DNA of 64,000 nt from Leptospira sp. WS60.C2 (lineage in GTDB: Bacteria; Spirochaetota; Leptospiria; Leptospirales; Leptospiraceae): assembly GCF_040833955.1 (NCBI RefSeq), contig NZ_CP162133.1:2797501-2861500 (forward strand). Reading direction: 5' to 3'. Shown here one piece after another: positions 55,867 to 64,000 of this stretch. The translations under genes and the position numbers were made by a program. The notes under the pieces were generated by a model. The model did not search any database. It saw nothing but the letters and a program-made list of their open reading frames with translations, and had not been told where the DNA came from. How positions within the stretch are numbered: the stretch's first letter is position 1; each line of letters begins with the position of its first letter.

Positions 55867-56241
55867 ATGAACGATACAGACCTCACTTGGCGCGAACTCA
55901 TCACCAAAAAGGAGGAATTCTTACATATCCTCCGAATATTGAACCATTATTATGAAATGCGGGGGGAAACCAAATCCAAACAATTTGGCTTTAGACAAAA
56001 GCTGGCGGATTCTGATCCCAAACACGTTCAGATCTTTTTTGCAAAATTGGGAACCTACGAATACCAAGTGTCTTGTCGTATTTTGCCCAGTGACGACCTG
56101 GAAACTTGGATCCACATCGATGGAATTGCCGAAGAAAGAGAACGCCTGGCTCAAATTGGAAACACCGACCATCCTGTATTTTCCTTGGTCTGCCTAGGTG
56201 ATTTGTTTACCATTTCGGTTCCCACTCACATTTCCCTTTAA
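55867..56241 (+). CDS. Hypothetical small protein
   Basis: 124 residues: MNDTDLTWRELITKKEEFLHIL then a beta-rich part with VSCRILPSDDLETWIHIDG. No family is recognised. It is divergent from the 188-residue gene and 50 bp ahead of the exported lipocalin-like gene on the same strand. Confidence 0.65.
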   Translation: MNDTDLTWRELITKKEEFLHILRILNHYYEMRGETKSKQFGFRQKLADSDPKHVQIFFAKLGTYEYQVSCRILPSDDLETWIHIDGIAEERERLAQIGNTDHPVFSLVCLGDLFTISVPTHISL

Positions 56242-56291
56242 AGGAAATCCCCAAGAAAAACCTTGCTTCTTTTTTCAGCATCGCTTAAGAT

Positions 56292-57335
56292 TTGCCAGTG
56301 CATTGGCAATCCTTGGTCTTCAAATTTGTTTTCTATGGGTATATGTTCTGTGCGTTAGCCACAAACCTTCCGGCGGAGGATTTTAAAACCCAACATTACC
56401 CGGAAGAAGGATACCTACAAGGTTGGAATTTTACATTTCGAAATGAAAAGTACAATTTGTTCGCCACCTTTTTAGTGAGCAATTTTGGACCAGGCTCACT
56501 CAACAACGGTATATCGTTACTGTTAAAAGCGAAAGACCAACCCGTTTTTTACTCCACCCGCGAATTTGATTCCGAGGATTACGAATCCAAAAAAGGTCAG
56601 TTTTACCAACGTAGTGGTGAAAATTGGATGGAATACAAAAACGGAATTTATTCTATTTATATGAATTATGGTGATTGGGAAATCAGACTCGATTACAAAC
56701 CAAGAAGAGGAAATGTTCCGATTTCAAAAGGGAAATTTCCTTTGATGGAAAAAGGAAAATTTGTCCAAGCAGACATTCCATTTTCATACTCCAGTGTCAC
56801 TGGTACCATTCGTTACAAAGATGTCACAGAAGAAGTGAAAGGTGTTGGCGGGCTCGAGCATATCCTTACCAATGAAGCAGTATATCAATTTTCCAAAAAA
56901 TGGGAATTAGTTCGCTCCCAAACAAAAGATGGATATCGCATTTTCACGGGTGGCTTCCTCGGAAATTCCAATTTCCCTGGAGAGTTTTTTCGTAGAGTTG
57001 CTGTAATCAATCCTGCAGGGAACTTAGTGTTAGAGGGAACTGTGGAACGGGTTGAAGTCTTGGAATGGGAAAAGGAACCTACATCTGGTTATACGATCCC
57101 AAAATCGGAGATTTTATATTTTCAGAACGACACTTGTTCTTTGTTTGTCAAACGGACTCGACCTATTGCAACAATGAGTGCTCTGGAAAACATCTCCTCT
57201 TTTTTACGATTTTTCATCCAATTGTTTTTTGCAAAACCCTACCAAATCCATTGGATGGCCGAACTAAAGTTGCAATGCCCTGAATATTCAGGAGAAGCAA
57301 AAGGATATCACTCCAATTATCTAATCAATGAATGA
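56292..57335 (+). CDS. Exported protein, possibly lipocalin/CrtC-AttH-like
   Basis: 347 residues with a signal-like N-terminus (LVFKFVFYGYMFCALATNLPA) when started at TTG 56292; an ATG at 56343 would cut the signal. The mature part is beta-rich, and GVGGLEHILTNEAVY with YQFSKKWELVRSQTKDGYRIFTGGF recalls CrtC/AttH/Svf1-like lipocalin domains. The assignment is tentative. Confidence 0.55.
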   Translation: MPVHWQSLVFKFVFYGYMFCALATNLPAEDFKTQHYPEEGYLQGWNFTFRNEKYNLFATFLVSNFGPGSLNNGISLLLKAKDQPVFYSTREFDSEDYESKKGQFYQRSGENWMEYKNGIYSIYMNYGDWEIRLDYKPRRGNVPISKGKFPLMEKGKFVQADIPFSYSSVTGTIRYKDVTEEVKGVGGLEHILTNEAVYQFSKKWELVRSQTKDGYRIFTGGFLGNSNFPGEFFRRVAVINPAGNLVLEGTVERVEVLEWEKEPTSGYTIPKSEILYFQNDTCSLFVKRTRPIATMSALENISSFLRFFIQLFFAKPYQIHWMAELKLQCPEYSGEAKGYHSNYLINE

Positions 57336-57448
57336 TCATGAAGAGAGACAATAGATAAAAAGAAATAGATCCATGATCTATGGTAAGCCACCGATCGTTT
57401 TAAAATTCGAGTTACGAATCAGATCTTTCCTGATCCTGTGAATTTTGA

Positions 57449-58396
57449 TTATAAGATAAACTTTTGACCTTCATGGGCAATATGTACTTGCATCCCACCT
57501 GGTTTCAGAAGGCGTGCTTCCTCTAAAATAATTCTAGAGACTTCGTGATCGGTGTGATCCGGTTCGTGATGAGTCAAAACAACAGAACGAATCTCCATCA
57601 TCTCTGCAAATTCTACTGCTTTACTAACAGCTGTGTGCCCCCATCCTATTTTTTTCTCGGCTTCCGATGTGCTGTATTGAGCATCAATGATAATGAGATC
57701 AGCACCAGCAATTTGTGGCTTCATCTTTAACAAATGTTCCCTGTCTTCTTCTCGATACTCCACATCTGTACAAAATAAAAATATTTTGTTCCCCTCTCGA
57801 ATTCTATATCCAGTGCATGAACCAGGATGGCGCAGTCCAAAAGGAATGATTTTCAAACCACCTAACGTATAAGATTCGAATTCTTTCCATAAGTGAAATT
57901 GTTTATTGGAAGCCATTTGTTGGAACGTAACTGGAAAATTTTCCGGGTGTTGTTGCCTTTCCAGACGTTCTTGCAAATTTGGAATACAGGAATAAAAATG
58001 AATGTTAACGGAAGGAGAATACCCTGGCTTAAAAAAAGGCCACCCTTGGATATGATCCCAATGTGTGTGAGAAACCAAAATATGGAGGTTCATTTCCTTT
58101 CCACTAAATGCTTCGGAAGCCAATTGGTTTCCTAACACTCGAAGCCCCGTTCCCATATCCAATATAACTCTCTCACCTCCATTTCCTTCAATGAGAACAC
58201 AAGTTGTATTCCCACCTAAGTCTTGCGAAAGTGGAAGCGGAAGTTGGTCTACAAACGCTTCTTCTGAAAAACCATCTGGGTTTTTATCCCACTCTTCTCT
58301 TGCCAAATGCAGAATCTTTAAGGTTTTTTCTCGTTGTTCCTGTTTTGAAGTCGGTGTAGGGAGAGAACCTCGAACACCAAAAAGAGTTATTTTCAT
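57449..58396 (-). CDS. Metallo-beta-lactamase-fold hydrolase
   Basis: A 315-residue MBL-fold protein. The metal motif H-x-H-x-D-H is present as HTHWDH, with further ligands in LRHPGSCTGY, FCTDVEY and the C-terminal VLTHHEPDHTDHEV. GVRGSLPTP at the N-terminus and DMGTGLR resemble phosphodiesterase-like MBL proteins that hydrolyse cyclic nucleotides or phosphodiesters. The substrate is not determined. Confidence 0.88.
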   Translation of the reverse strand: MKITLFGVRGSLPTPTSKQEQREKTLKILHLAREEWDKNPDGFSEEAFVDQLPLPLSQDLGGNTTCVLIEGNGGERVILDMGTGLRVLGNQLASEAFSGKEMNLHILVSHTHWDHIQGWPFFKPGYSPSVNIHFYSCIPNLQERLERQQHPENFPVTFQQMASNKQFHLWKEFESYTLGGLKIIPFGLRHPGSCTGYRIREGNKIFLFCTDVEYREEDREHLLKMKPQIAGADLIIIDAQYSTSEAEKKIGWGHTAVSKAVEFAEMMEIRSVVLTHHEPDHTDHEVSRIILEEARLLKPGGMQVHIAHEGQKFIL

Positions 58397-58450
58397 CTAG
58401 TTCCTTTTTAAAATCCTGACATTAAATCATCGGAAGAAAAGCAATAGTTA

Positions 58451-59116
58451 GTGAATCCTGAAATCCAAGAAAAACTTTGGAAGTTTACCACACGAACTTC
58501 TTACCACTCAGACTATCTCCTGCAACCTAAAGAACGTGGGAAAAAAATCGACATAAAAAATTCTTTCCCTCCTGCTACCACTCACTTTGTTTTAGAGCTT
58601 GGATCTGGTTGGGGCGAAGTTGCCATAGAATTGGCAAAAAATCACCACCAAACAGGTTACCTATTGATGGAGAAGAAGGTGAACCGCATCATTCATACCG
58701 AAAAACAAAGGAAAATGCTTGGATTGGAAAATATCCGTTATATGACGGTTAACTTCCAATGGTTTTTCGATGAGTTACTTGAGAAAGAAATTTTTGACAA
58801 AATCATCATCAATTTCCCAGATCCTTGGCCGAAAAAAAAACACCGCAAAAATCGATTGATGCAACCCCATATGCTTCAACAAATCTACACGTTGTTAAAA
58901 CCAGGTGGGGAACTTTTATTTGCTACTGATTATGGTCCCTACGCGAGAAAGACTATTTCTCTCTTTCGTAACTTTCCCAACTTGATTTGGACTGACAAAG
59001 AATATGAATTTGAACGCCCAGATTTCCCTATTTCTTTCTTCGAAACGGAAAAACGAAACGAAGGGAAACGGATTTACTACTTAAAACGAATCAAGCCGAT
59101 TGGAGGTGTCAGTTAA
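58451..59116 (+). CDS. trmB: tRNA (guanine-46-N7)-methyltransferase
   Basis: 221 residues from GTG 58451. SAM motif ELGSGWGEVAIELAK, the strand FDKIIINFPDPWPKKKHRKNRLMQ with the conserved NFPDPWPKKRH signature, and LKPGGELLFATDYGPYA are diagnostic of TrmB. It installs m7G46 in the tRNA variable loop. It is convergent with the TPR lipoprotein gene. Confidence 0.95.
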   Translation: MNPEIQEKLWKFTTRTSYHSDYLLQPKERGKKIDIKNSFPPATTHFVLELGSGWGEVAIELAKNHHQTGYLLMEKKVNRIIHTEKQRKMLGLENIRYMTVNFQWFFDELLEKEIFDKIIINFPDPWPKKKHRKNRLMQPHMLQQIYTLLKPGGELLFATDYGPYARKTISLFRNFPNLIWTDKEYEFERPDFPISFFETEKRNEGKRIYYLKRIKPIGGVS

Positions 59117-59153
59117 AAGAAGGTAAATGTTTTCCAATTTTATCTTTCATAAC

Positions 59154-59177
59154 CCCGGTTATCGTATCGATACCGGG
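59154..59177. terminator. Hairpin between convergent trmB and TPR lipoprotein genes
   Basis: CCCGGT (59154-59159) pairs with ACCGGG (59172-59177), and inner ATCG/CGAT pairs extend the stem to 10 bp with one bulge. No T-run follows on either strand, so it may be a bidirectional stop of modest strength. Confidence 0.45.
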
Positions 59178-59198
59178 TGATTCAATCTTCATACAAAA

Positions 59199-62100
59199 CT
59201 AATCAACTGTCACTGTACTAATGCGAAGACCATCTCGGTCCCCTTTCCATGGAACCGATGTTTTGTCCTTACCTTTAATGAGGAGTAATTCTTTCGATCT
59301 TCCTTCCACTACAAGTCCATCCATCGGGAAATAAAAGTCCCCTTCTGTTTGGTAGGAATCCTTCCATTTGGATCCACCTTTCCAAAGGTAAGTCGTATCT
59401 TCTGTATTCACAAGGAGTGATTCAGAACTTCTGATGACAGATCTAACGGCTTCTGTTTTTCCTAATGCATAAAGTTTTGCTTTTTCTGTTCCCTCATAAA
59501 TTTGAGAGCCAAGTTGCACAAGACATGACTCGGATAAACAACCAAGAAAATTTGCTGATTCCTTTGTGTCTTTTTTGACAACAGGTAATGAAACTCTTCC
59601 TTCTTTTTCACTAGGAGAACTTGGAGTTAATACCTGGATTAAAAATTCTTTTTTTGTATCTTTGAGAACAAAGAGTTTACCATCACCAGACAAAGAAAAT
59701 CCAACAAAATCATTCCCATTCCACTCTTCTTGAATCTCTAAATTTGGATTGGTGCGCACCAGTTTTCGGTTAGGTGATTTTTCTTTTTCCAATAAAAGGT
59801 AAAAACCATTGTGATCAGGCATTCCTTGTTTCACTTTCCAACCAGCTAAGACCTGTTTTTTGAAAGTCATTTTACCTGATTCAGGATAAATTTTTGTCGC
59901 TGTATCATTGGAAATTCCCACCAATTCTTTTCCTGCAACAAGCAATTGAAACGGAGTCGATGTATATTGTTTCCATACTAATTCTTTGGTGAGTCTATCA
60001 TATCCAACTAATGCCGTGCCATAATTTACGATGATGCGGTTTGGATAGACGATTGGAGTCGAAACAGGTGTTCCCGTTAAATTCAAATCAGTGACATGAA
60101 GTGGTTCATCATCCAAAGCATCTGATGGAAGTAACCTTGCGTATTTTGTTTCGCCATATTCACGTAAGATTTTTTCTTTTACCTGATTTCGTTTTGTTTT
60201 GTTTTTCTCCGATGGAGCTTGTTTTTGTTTGGCATCTAAGATGCGAAATTGAGCAAATAGAGCTTCTGCAGAAGGTTCTTCTTTGATGACACGTTCGATT
60301 GTTTTCTCGGCTTCATCCAATTTGTTTTCTTTAAAATAAATGTAAGCCAATTGAATTTCGCCATCCATAAAATCGGGATCTGTTTTGCGAATCGATTCGA
60401 GGATGGATTTTGCTTCGTTTGTTAGATCTTCATTAAAATATGCAATCGCTAAGTTATAGGAAGAAAGACCAAATTCTGAATCTTTGGCTCTTGCTTTTTC
60501 AAACTCACGTTTGGCCGCATCCATCTGATTTAATTTGTAATAAGCAAGTCCCTTTGCCACATTACTTGGAGCAAAGTTTGGATTCACAAGAATTGCCTTA
60601 TCAAACTCACCTATTGCAAGATCATAACTCTTGCGTTTCATTGAAACAAGACCCAACATATAATAAGCGTAATATGAATCCGGTTTTTCTCTTAAGATAT
60701 CGTAAAATCCGTCTTCGGCTCGTTTGAGTTCCCCTTTTTTATAGTAAAAGGAATAGATACCTTCTTTGAAGGAGATAGCATTTTCTTTATTGGATTTAAC
60801 GGCATTTTCTAAGATAGAGAGTCCTTTTTCTTCTTCCCCTTTTTCAATATAACATTCTGCAATTTTCACGAGAAGCGATGCTTTTGGAACCTTATCATAG
60901 GCTTTTTGATAAGGATTGACTGCTTCTATGTATTTCTTTCTATTAAAGAGAGTATTTCCTTCTTTTACCAAAGGTAAAATCTCCGCAAAACGAGAGTTTT
61001 CCGAGACTGTTTTTTCAGTTTCAATGAGTTCGGGAATGTCTTTTGTATACTTTTTTGATTTTTGAATGAATTCGTTTGCTTTCGTATAATTTTCTTTTGA
61101 GTTTTCTTCCACAGCTCGTTTGTAATACAAACTTCCCAATCGATAGTCGACTGCTTCATTGTTTGGAAACTTTTTCTTAAGCCCCATATAAATGGATTCT
61201 GCTTCATCCCACTTACTTGCATCTTCTGCAATTCGACCTAGGGTGATGGCACTGAACGGATCCGTTGCCGATAAAGTTTCTAACTTTTTGATAAATTCTT
61301 TTTCTTTTTTGGATTCACCTGTCTTAGCATATACACGAGCAAGGCCCTGCAATGCTCCAGGATTGGCATTGTCCAATCGATACGCTTCCAAGTAAGAACC
61401 TTCCGCCTTTTTATATTCACTAAAGGCAAAATAGGCACGTCCAAAAGCATTTTGAACAGCAGGGTTTTCTGGGTTGACTCCCATCGCTTTACCATATTCA
61501 TCAAACGCTTGTTTGCGTTTTCCTTGACGTAAAAAGGTATCTCCGTTTGCAATGAATTTTTGAGACTCTGCGAGTACTTTCGCTTTTTTGATGTCTTCTT
61601 TTTTTGCTTTTGGATGTGATTCCGTCTTCTTTAGGACATCCAATGCTTCATCGAAACGACCTGAATCTATGAGCACGTAAGCCAAATTCATCTTTGGTTC
61701 GATAAAATTGGGATCCCAGGAAGAAGCATCTTGAAAGCTAAGAGTTGCTTTTTTAACTTCACCCCATTTCCATTCACATATACCTTGTTTGTTGCGAATT
61801 TCTGCGTTTCTTGGAATTTTTTGTAATGCTTGTTTTGAAGTTTTTAAACAATCAGAATAGTTGTGCGTTTGTATGAGAACATTACAAAGTCCAACATATG
61901 CATTTGCATTGGTATCCGAAAGAGAAATGGATTTTTTAAAACTCTCTTCACTCTCTTTCAGCTTTCCATTTAACAGTTGCGCATTTCCAAGAAATGACCA
62001 TACAGACGCATTTTGTGGCTGAAGTTCGGAGGCTTTCTTAAATTCAGCAGTAGCTTCTCCATAATTTTTTTTATTGAGTAAGTCATTTCCTCTTTGGATC

Positions 62101-62795
62101 AAAGATGCAATTTTTGTAGAAAGTTTTGCATCTTTTGATGACTTTAAATCTGGATTTAATTTTTCTGCTTTTGCAAAGTAACTTTCTGCTTCATCGTATC
62201 TTTTTAATTCCAAACAAACATCACCCAGTTGATTGAGTAATTCCACTTGGTATGGAAAATCTTTTTTCTCTTCGAGGGACTTTAAGGTAACCAAACTTTC
62301 TTGGTAACGACCCAAGTTTTTTAGTAAAAGCCCAGTTTTATAGGTATAAATTGATTCTTCTGGTTTTAATCTATTGAGTGTTTGATATGTTGTTAATGCT
62401 GATTCATTTTCACCTAACGTTGACTGGACGGTTCCAAGACCAATGAGAATCTTCTCATTCTGTGGATCCAGGTTGTAACCCTTTTCGTATGCATCTTTTG
62501 CATTCTCATATTCACCCAATTGGTATCTAGAGGCACCAAGAAGTGCATACCCTTCCACAAGCTCAAAGGACTGAAGGGAGGACTTAGCTTTTTCCAAAGC
62601 AACGTCCATATTCCCTTTTTGAAACTCATTACTTCCTTCTGCAACTAAGGCACGTGCCTCCTCGATTTTTTGTCGATCAGAGGCAGCTGATTTTTCTACG
62701 ATGTTGTCTTTGACTGCGACTGTTTGAAAGTCACGAGAGCGACATCCGATTAAAGTGAATGATAATAATACGAATACAATACTGAATTGTTTCAT
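59199..62795 (-). CDS. Large TPR-repeat lipoprotein with C-terminal beta-propeller-like region
   Basis: 1198 residues. The lipoprotein signal MKQFSIVFVLLSFTLIGC ends at Cys18. From about residue 40 to 880 the chain is a long series of TPR units, recognisable by repeats such as GYALLGASRYQLGEYENAKDAY and LGLVSMKRKSYDLAIGEFDKAI. The final 270 residues form a PQQ/WD-like propeller (VVNYGTALVGYDRLTKELVWKQ type strands). It is probably an envelope scaffold. Its ATG overlaps the end of the upstream PEGA gene by 4 bp (62792-62795). Confidence 0.85.
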   Translation of the reverse strand: MKQFSIVFVLLSFTLIGCRSRDFQTVAVKDNIVEKSAASDRQKIEEARALVAEGSNEFQKGNMDVALEKAKSSLQSFELVEGYALLGASRYQLGEYENAKDAYEKGYNLDPQNEKILIGLGTVQSTLGENESALTTYQTLNRLKPEESIYTYKTGLLLKNLGRYQESLVTLKSLEEKKDFPYQVELLNQLGDVCLELKRYDEAESYFAKAEKLNPDLKSSKDAKLSTKIASLIQRGNDLLNKKNYGEATAEFKKASELQPQNASVWSFLGNAQLLNGKLKESEESFKKSISLSDTNANAYVGLCNVLIQTHNYSDCLKTSKQALQKIPRNAEIRNKQGICEWKWGEVKKATLSFQDASSWDPNFIEPKMNLAYVLIDSGRFDEALDVLKKTESHPKAKKEDIKKAKVLAESQKFIANGDTFLRQGKRKQAFDEYGKAMGVNPENPAVQNAFGRAYFAFSEYKKAEGSYLEAYRLDNANPGALQGLARVYAKTGESKKEKEFIKKLETLSATDPFSAITLGRIAEDASKWDEAESIYMGLKKKFPNNEAVDYRLGSLYYKRAVEENSKENYTKANEFIQKSKKYTKDIPELIETEKTVSENSRFAEILPLVKEGNTLFNRKKYIEAVNPYQKAYDKVPKASLLVKIAECYIEKGEEEKGLSILENAVKSNKENAISFKEGIYSFYYKKGELKRAEDGFYDILREKPDSYYAYYMLGLVSMKRKSYDLAIGEFDKAILVNPNFAPSNVAKGLAYYKLNQMDAAKREFEKARAKDSEFGLSSYNLAIAYFNEDLTNEAKSILESIRKTDPDFMDGEIQLAYIYFKENKLDEAEKTIERVIKEEPSAEALFAQFRILDAKQKQAPSEKNKTKRNQVKEKILREYGETKYARLLPSDALDDEPLHVTDLNLTGTPVSTPIVYPNRIIVNYGTALVGYDRLTKELVWKQYTSTPFQLLVAGKELVGISNDTATKIYPESGKMTFKKQVLAGWKVKQGMPDHNGFYLLLEKEKSPNRKLVRTNPNLEIQEEWNGNDFVGFSLSGDGKLFVLKDTKKEFLIQVLTPSSPSEKEGRVSLPVVKKDTKESANFLGCLSESCLVQLGSQIYEGTEKAKLYALGKTEAVRSVIRSSESLLVNTEDTTYLWKGGSKWKDSYQTEGDFYFPMDGLVVEGRSKELLLIKGKDKTSVPWKGDRDGLRISTVTVD

Positions 62796-64000
62796 TTTTG
62801 GAACCTTTGTTCAAACTTAACCATATCTGGATATTGGATTTTTAATCCTCGTAAAGGGACTCCCACCAAAGGTGCATTATGTGGAGTAAGAACACCTAAA
62901 TTCCAAAAAGAATCAAAACTCCAAGGAAATTCCTCTACCATCTTATTACCCAAATACAAACGGATCATTTTTTTCTCTATGTCGGTTTCAAATTTAATAC
63001 TCCGACCTTTGAGTTCATCTTCCTTGTTCCAACGATAAGAGGATCGAACTGCCGCTTCGGATTCATTCCCTGCAAACTTGACAACATGAAAGTCAGTTTG
63101 GTCAACATAAACAAGAATCGTATTCTGATTATGATCATGGATCGAAAGTCCCAATGCACCATTGTAATCTTTTTTCAGATCTAACACAAGTTCGGCTTCC
63201 AAATAATCAGGAATTAAATCTTCAGAAAAGACACCATACCAACCGTTAGGTAGGTCTTTGTTCTTCGTAAATGTCAATTTCCCCGGGAAAGTGGCAGAAA
63301 AATTTGGAGAAGGAGACGTTAAATTCCAAAATTCTTCAGATTCCCAACCAACTCCATCTTGTAAGGAAATTGGCAATGCAATGGAAGTGATTTGTTTTGG
63401 TCGAATTTTGATTCCAGCTTTTGCATATTCGAAATGAGAATCTGATGTAGTGCGGATCAATTGGACCGGATAACTTCCGTAAGGAACTCCCGATTCTGCA
63501 TATTGCGTTTTCCCCTTTTTTTGTCCATCGATCACAACATCGAGTCCAGGAGGAAAACTCGAAACAACAACCGTTCCTTGCGAAATGTCATCATTCCATT
63601 CTTGAAAGACTCTGGTAGTCTTACCGGCACGGACTAAAATATTTCGTCTGACTTGGTCTTTTCCTGGTTTTGCAAACGATAATGTGTGTTTGCCATTTAA
63701 TACTGAGTAATTGAGAAGTGGTGCTTTTCCGACTTCTATCCCATCCAAGTAAACTGTGGTTCCAGGAGAGGTAGAGAAAACAGAAACCTTACCTTGAAGA
63801 GAGGCGGAAAAATATGATCTTAAATCATCGTTAGATGGTGATGAAACTTCAACATAATAAGCAGGAACAAATTCAGTCAGAGGGAGTAAATGTTTTCTGC
63901 CGTGATAGACATCAAAGGATTTTACAGATTTCGTTTTAGGTTCTTTTTCTTCTTGGTAGACAAAAACCGACTTACCAAAGTTTTGTGACAAAACAGGATC
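62792..64000 (-). CDS. PEGA-domain protein, partial (N-terminus outside window)
   Basis: The frame is open to the window edge, giving at least 402 residues. Two PEGA-type units are seen (TTVYLDGIEVGKAPLLNYSV and GLDVVIDGQKKGKTQY), followed by a jelly-roll-like region about residues 230-390 (LEAELVLDLKKDYNGALGLSIHDH). It is coupled to the TPR/propeller lipoprotein by ATGA. Such pairs suggest a surface assembly or envelope stress role, which is inference. Confidence 0.8.
   Translation of the reverse strand, partial: DPVLSQNFGKSVFVYQEEKEPKTKSVKSFDVYHGRKHLLPLTEFVPAYYVEVSSPSNDDLRSYFSASLQGKVSVFSTSPGTTVYLDGIEVGKAPLLNYSVLNGKHTLSFAKPGKDQVRRNILVRAGKTTRVFQEWNDDISQGTVVVSSFPPGLDVVIDGQKKGKTQYAESGVPYGSYPVQLIRTTSDSHFEYAKAGIKIRPKQITSIALPISLQDGVGWESEEFWNLTSPSPNFSATFPGKLTFTKNKDLPNGWYGVFSEDLIPDYLEAELVLDLKKDYNGALGLSIHDHNQNTILVYVDQTDFHVVKFAGNESEAAVRSSYRWNKEDELKGRSIKFETDIEKKMIRLYLGNKMVEEFPWSFDSFWNLGVLTPHNAPLVGVPLRGLKIQYPDMVKFEQRFQK

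Overview
The window reads as chromosomal DNA of a spirochaete, most likely a Leptospira. It is AT-rich and rich in lipoproteins with relaxed lipoboxes. It carries PEGA/TPR envelope proteins, a beta-barrel porin, MotA and a methyl-accepting chemotaxis protein. Several proteins resemble families I associate with Leptospira, but no rRNA gene is present to fix the species, so this assignment is inference. Coding density is high, many genes overlap by 4-11 bp, and I see no tRNA, rRNA, CRISPR array, prophage or insertion sequence.

Layout. 1-5.9 kb is a minus-strand operon of seven genes. In transcription order it holds a small Cys-rich protein, a divergent RnfC-like Fe-S protein, an RnfD-like membrane protein, a PtsN-like EIIA, two Dpp/Opp-type permeases and a PEGA protein cut by the window edge. 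5.9-14.3 kb holds a membrane glycosyltransferase, a large membrane protein coupled to an orphan MotA, an RlmK-type rRNA methyltransferase, RNase HI, a lipoprotein, a Fur-family regulator and a CCA/poly(A) polymerase. 14.5-28 kb holds a porin, two lipoproteins, a chemoreceptor, SecA, a glutamine amidotransferase, a thioredoxin-like lipoprotein, a DUF115 protein with no normal start codon, a HATPase-HDOD protein and an ABC ATPase. 28-35 kb holds a giant multi-repeat lipoprotein, a DUF445 protein, an epimerase and a secreted protein.

35.1-37.5 kb is a compact arsenic resistance operon (arsR, arsC, a DUF6428-like gene, acr3) with a clear operator. 37.6-42.4 kb carries an old-yellow-enzyme oxidoreductase and signalling proteins (a GGDEF cyclase, a membrane protein and a multi-PAS sensor without an ATPase domain). 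42.4-43.0 kb is the only sizeable non-coding gap and contains GC-rich structured and repeated DNA. 43-59 kb is metabolic and regulatory: acyl-CoA dehydrogenase, lipoprotein hydrolase, SDR, an ArsR/SRPBCC pair, a GNAT-AKR-luciferase-like operon, a sodium symporter, a glycosyltransferase, a class III cyclase, isocitrate dehydrogenase, a metallo-beta-lactamase-fold protein and TrmB. 59.2-64 kb is a TPR/propeller lipoprotein coupled to a second PEGA protein that runs off the end.

The points most worth following are the stripped-down RnfC/RnfD-like module, a GC-rich dispersed repeat present twice in the window, a structured GC-rich block beside one copy, the ATT-start candidate, and several clean dyads at regulatory positions.
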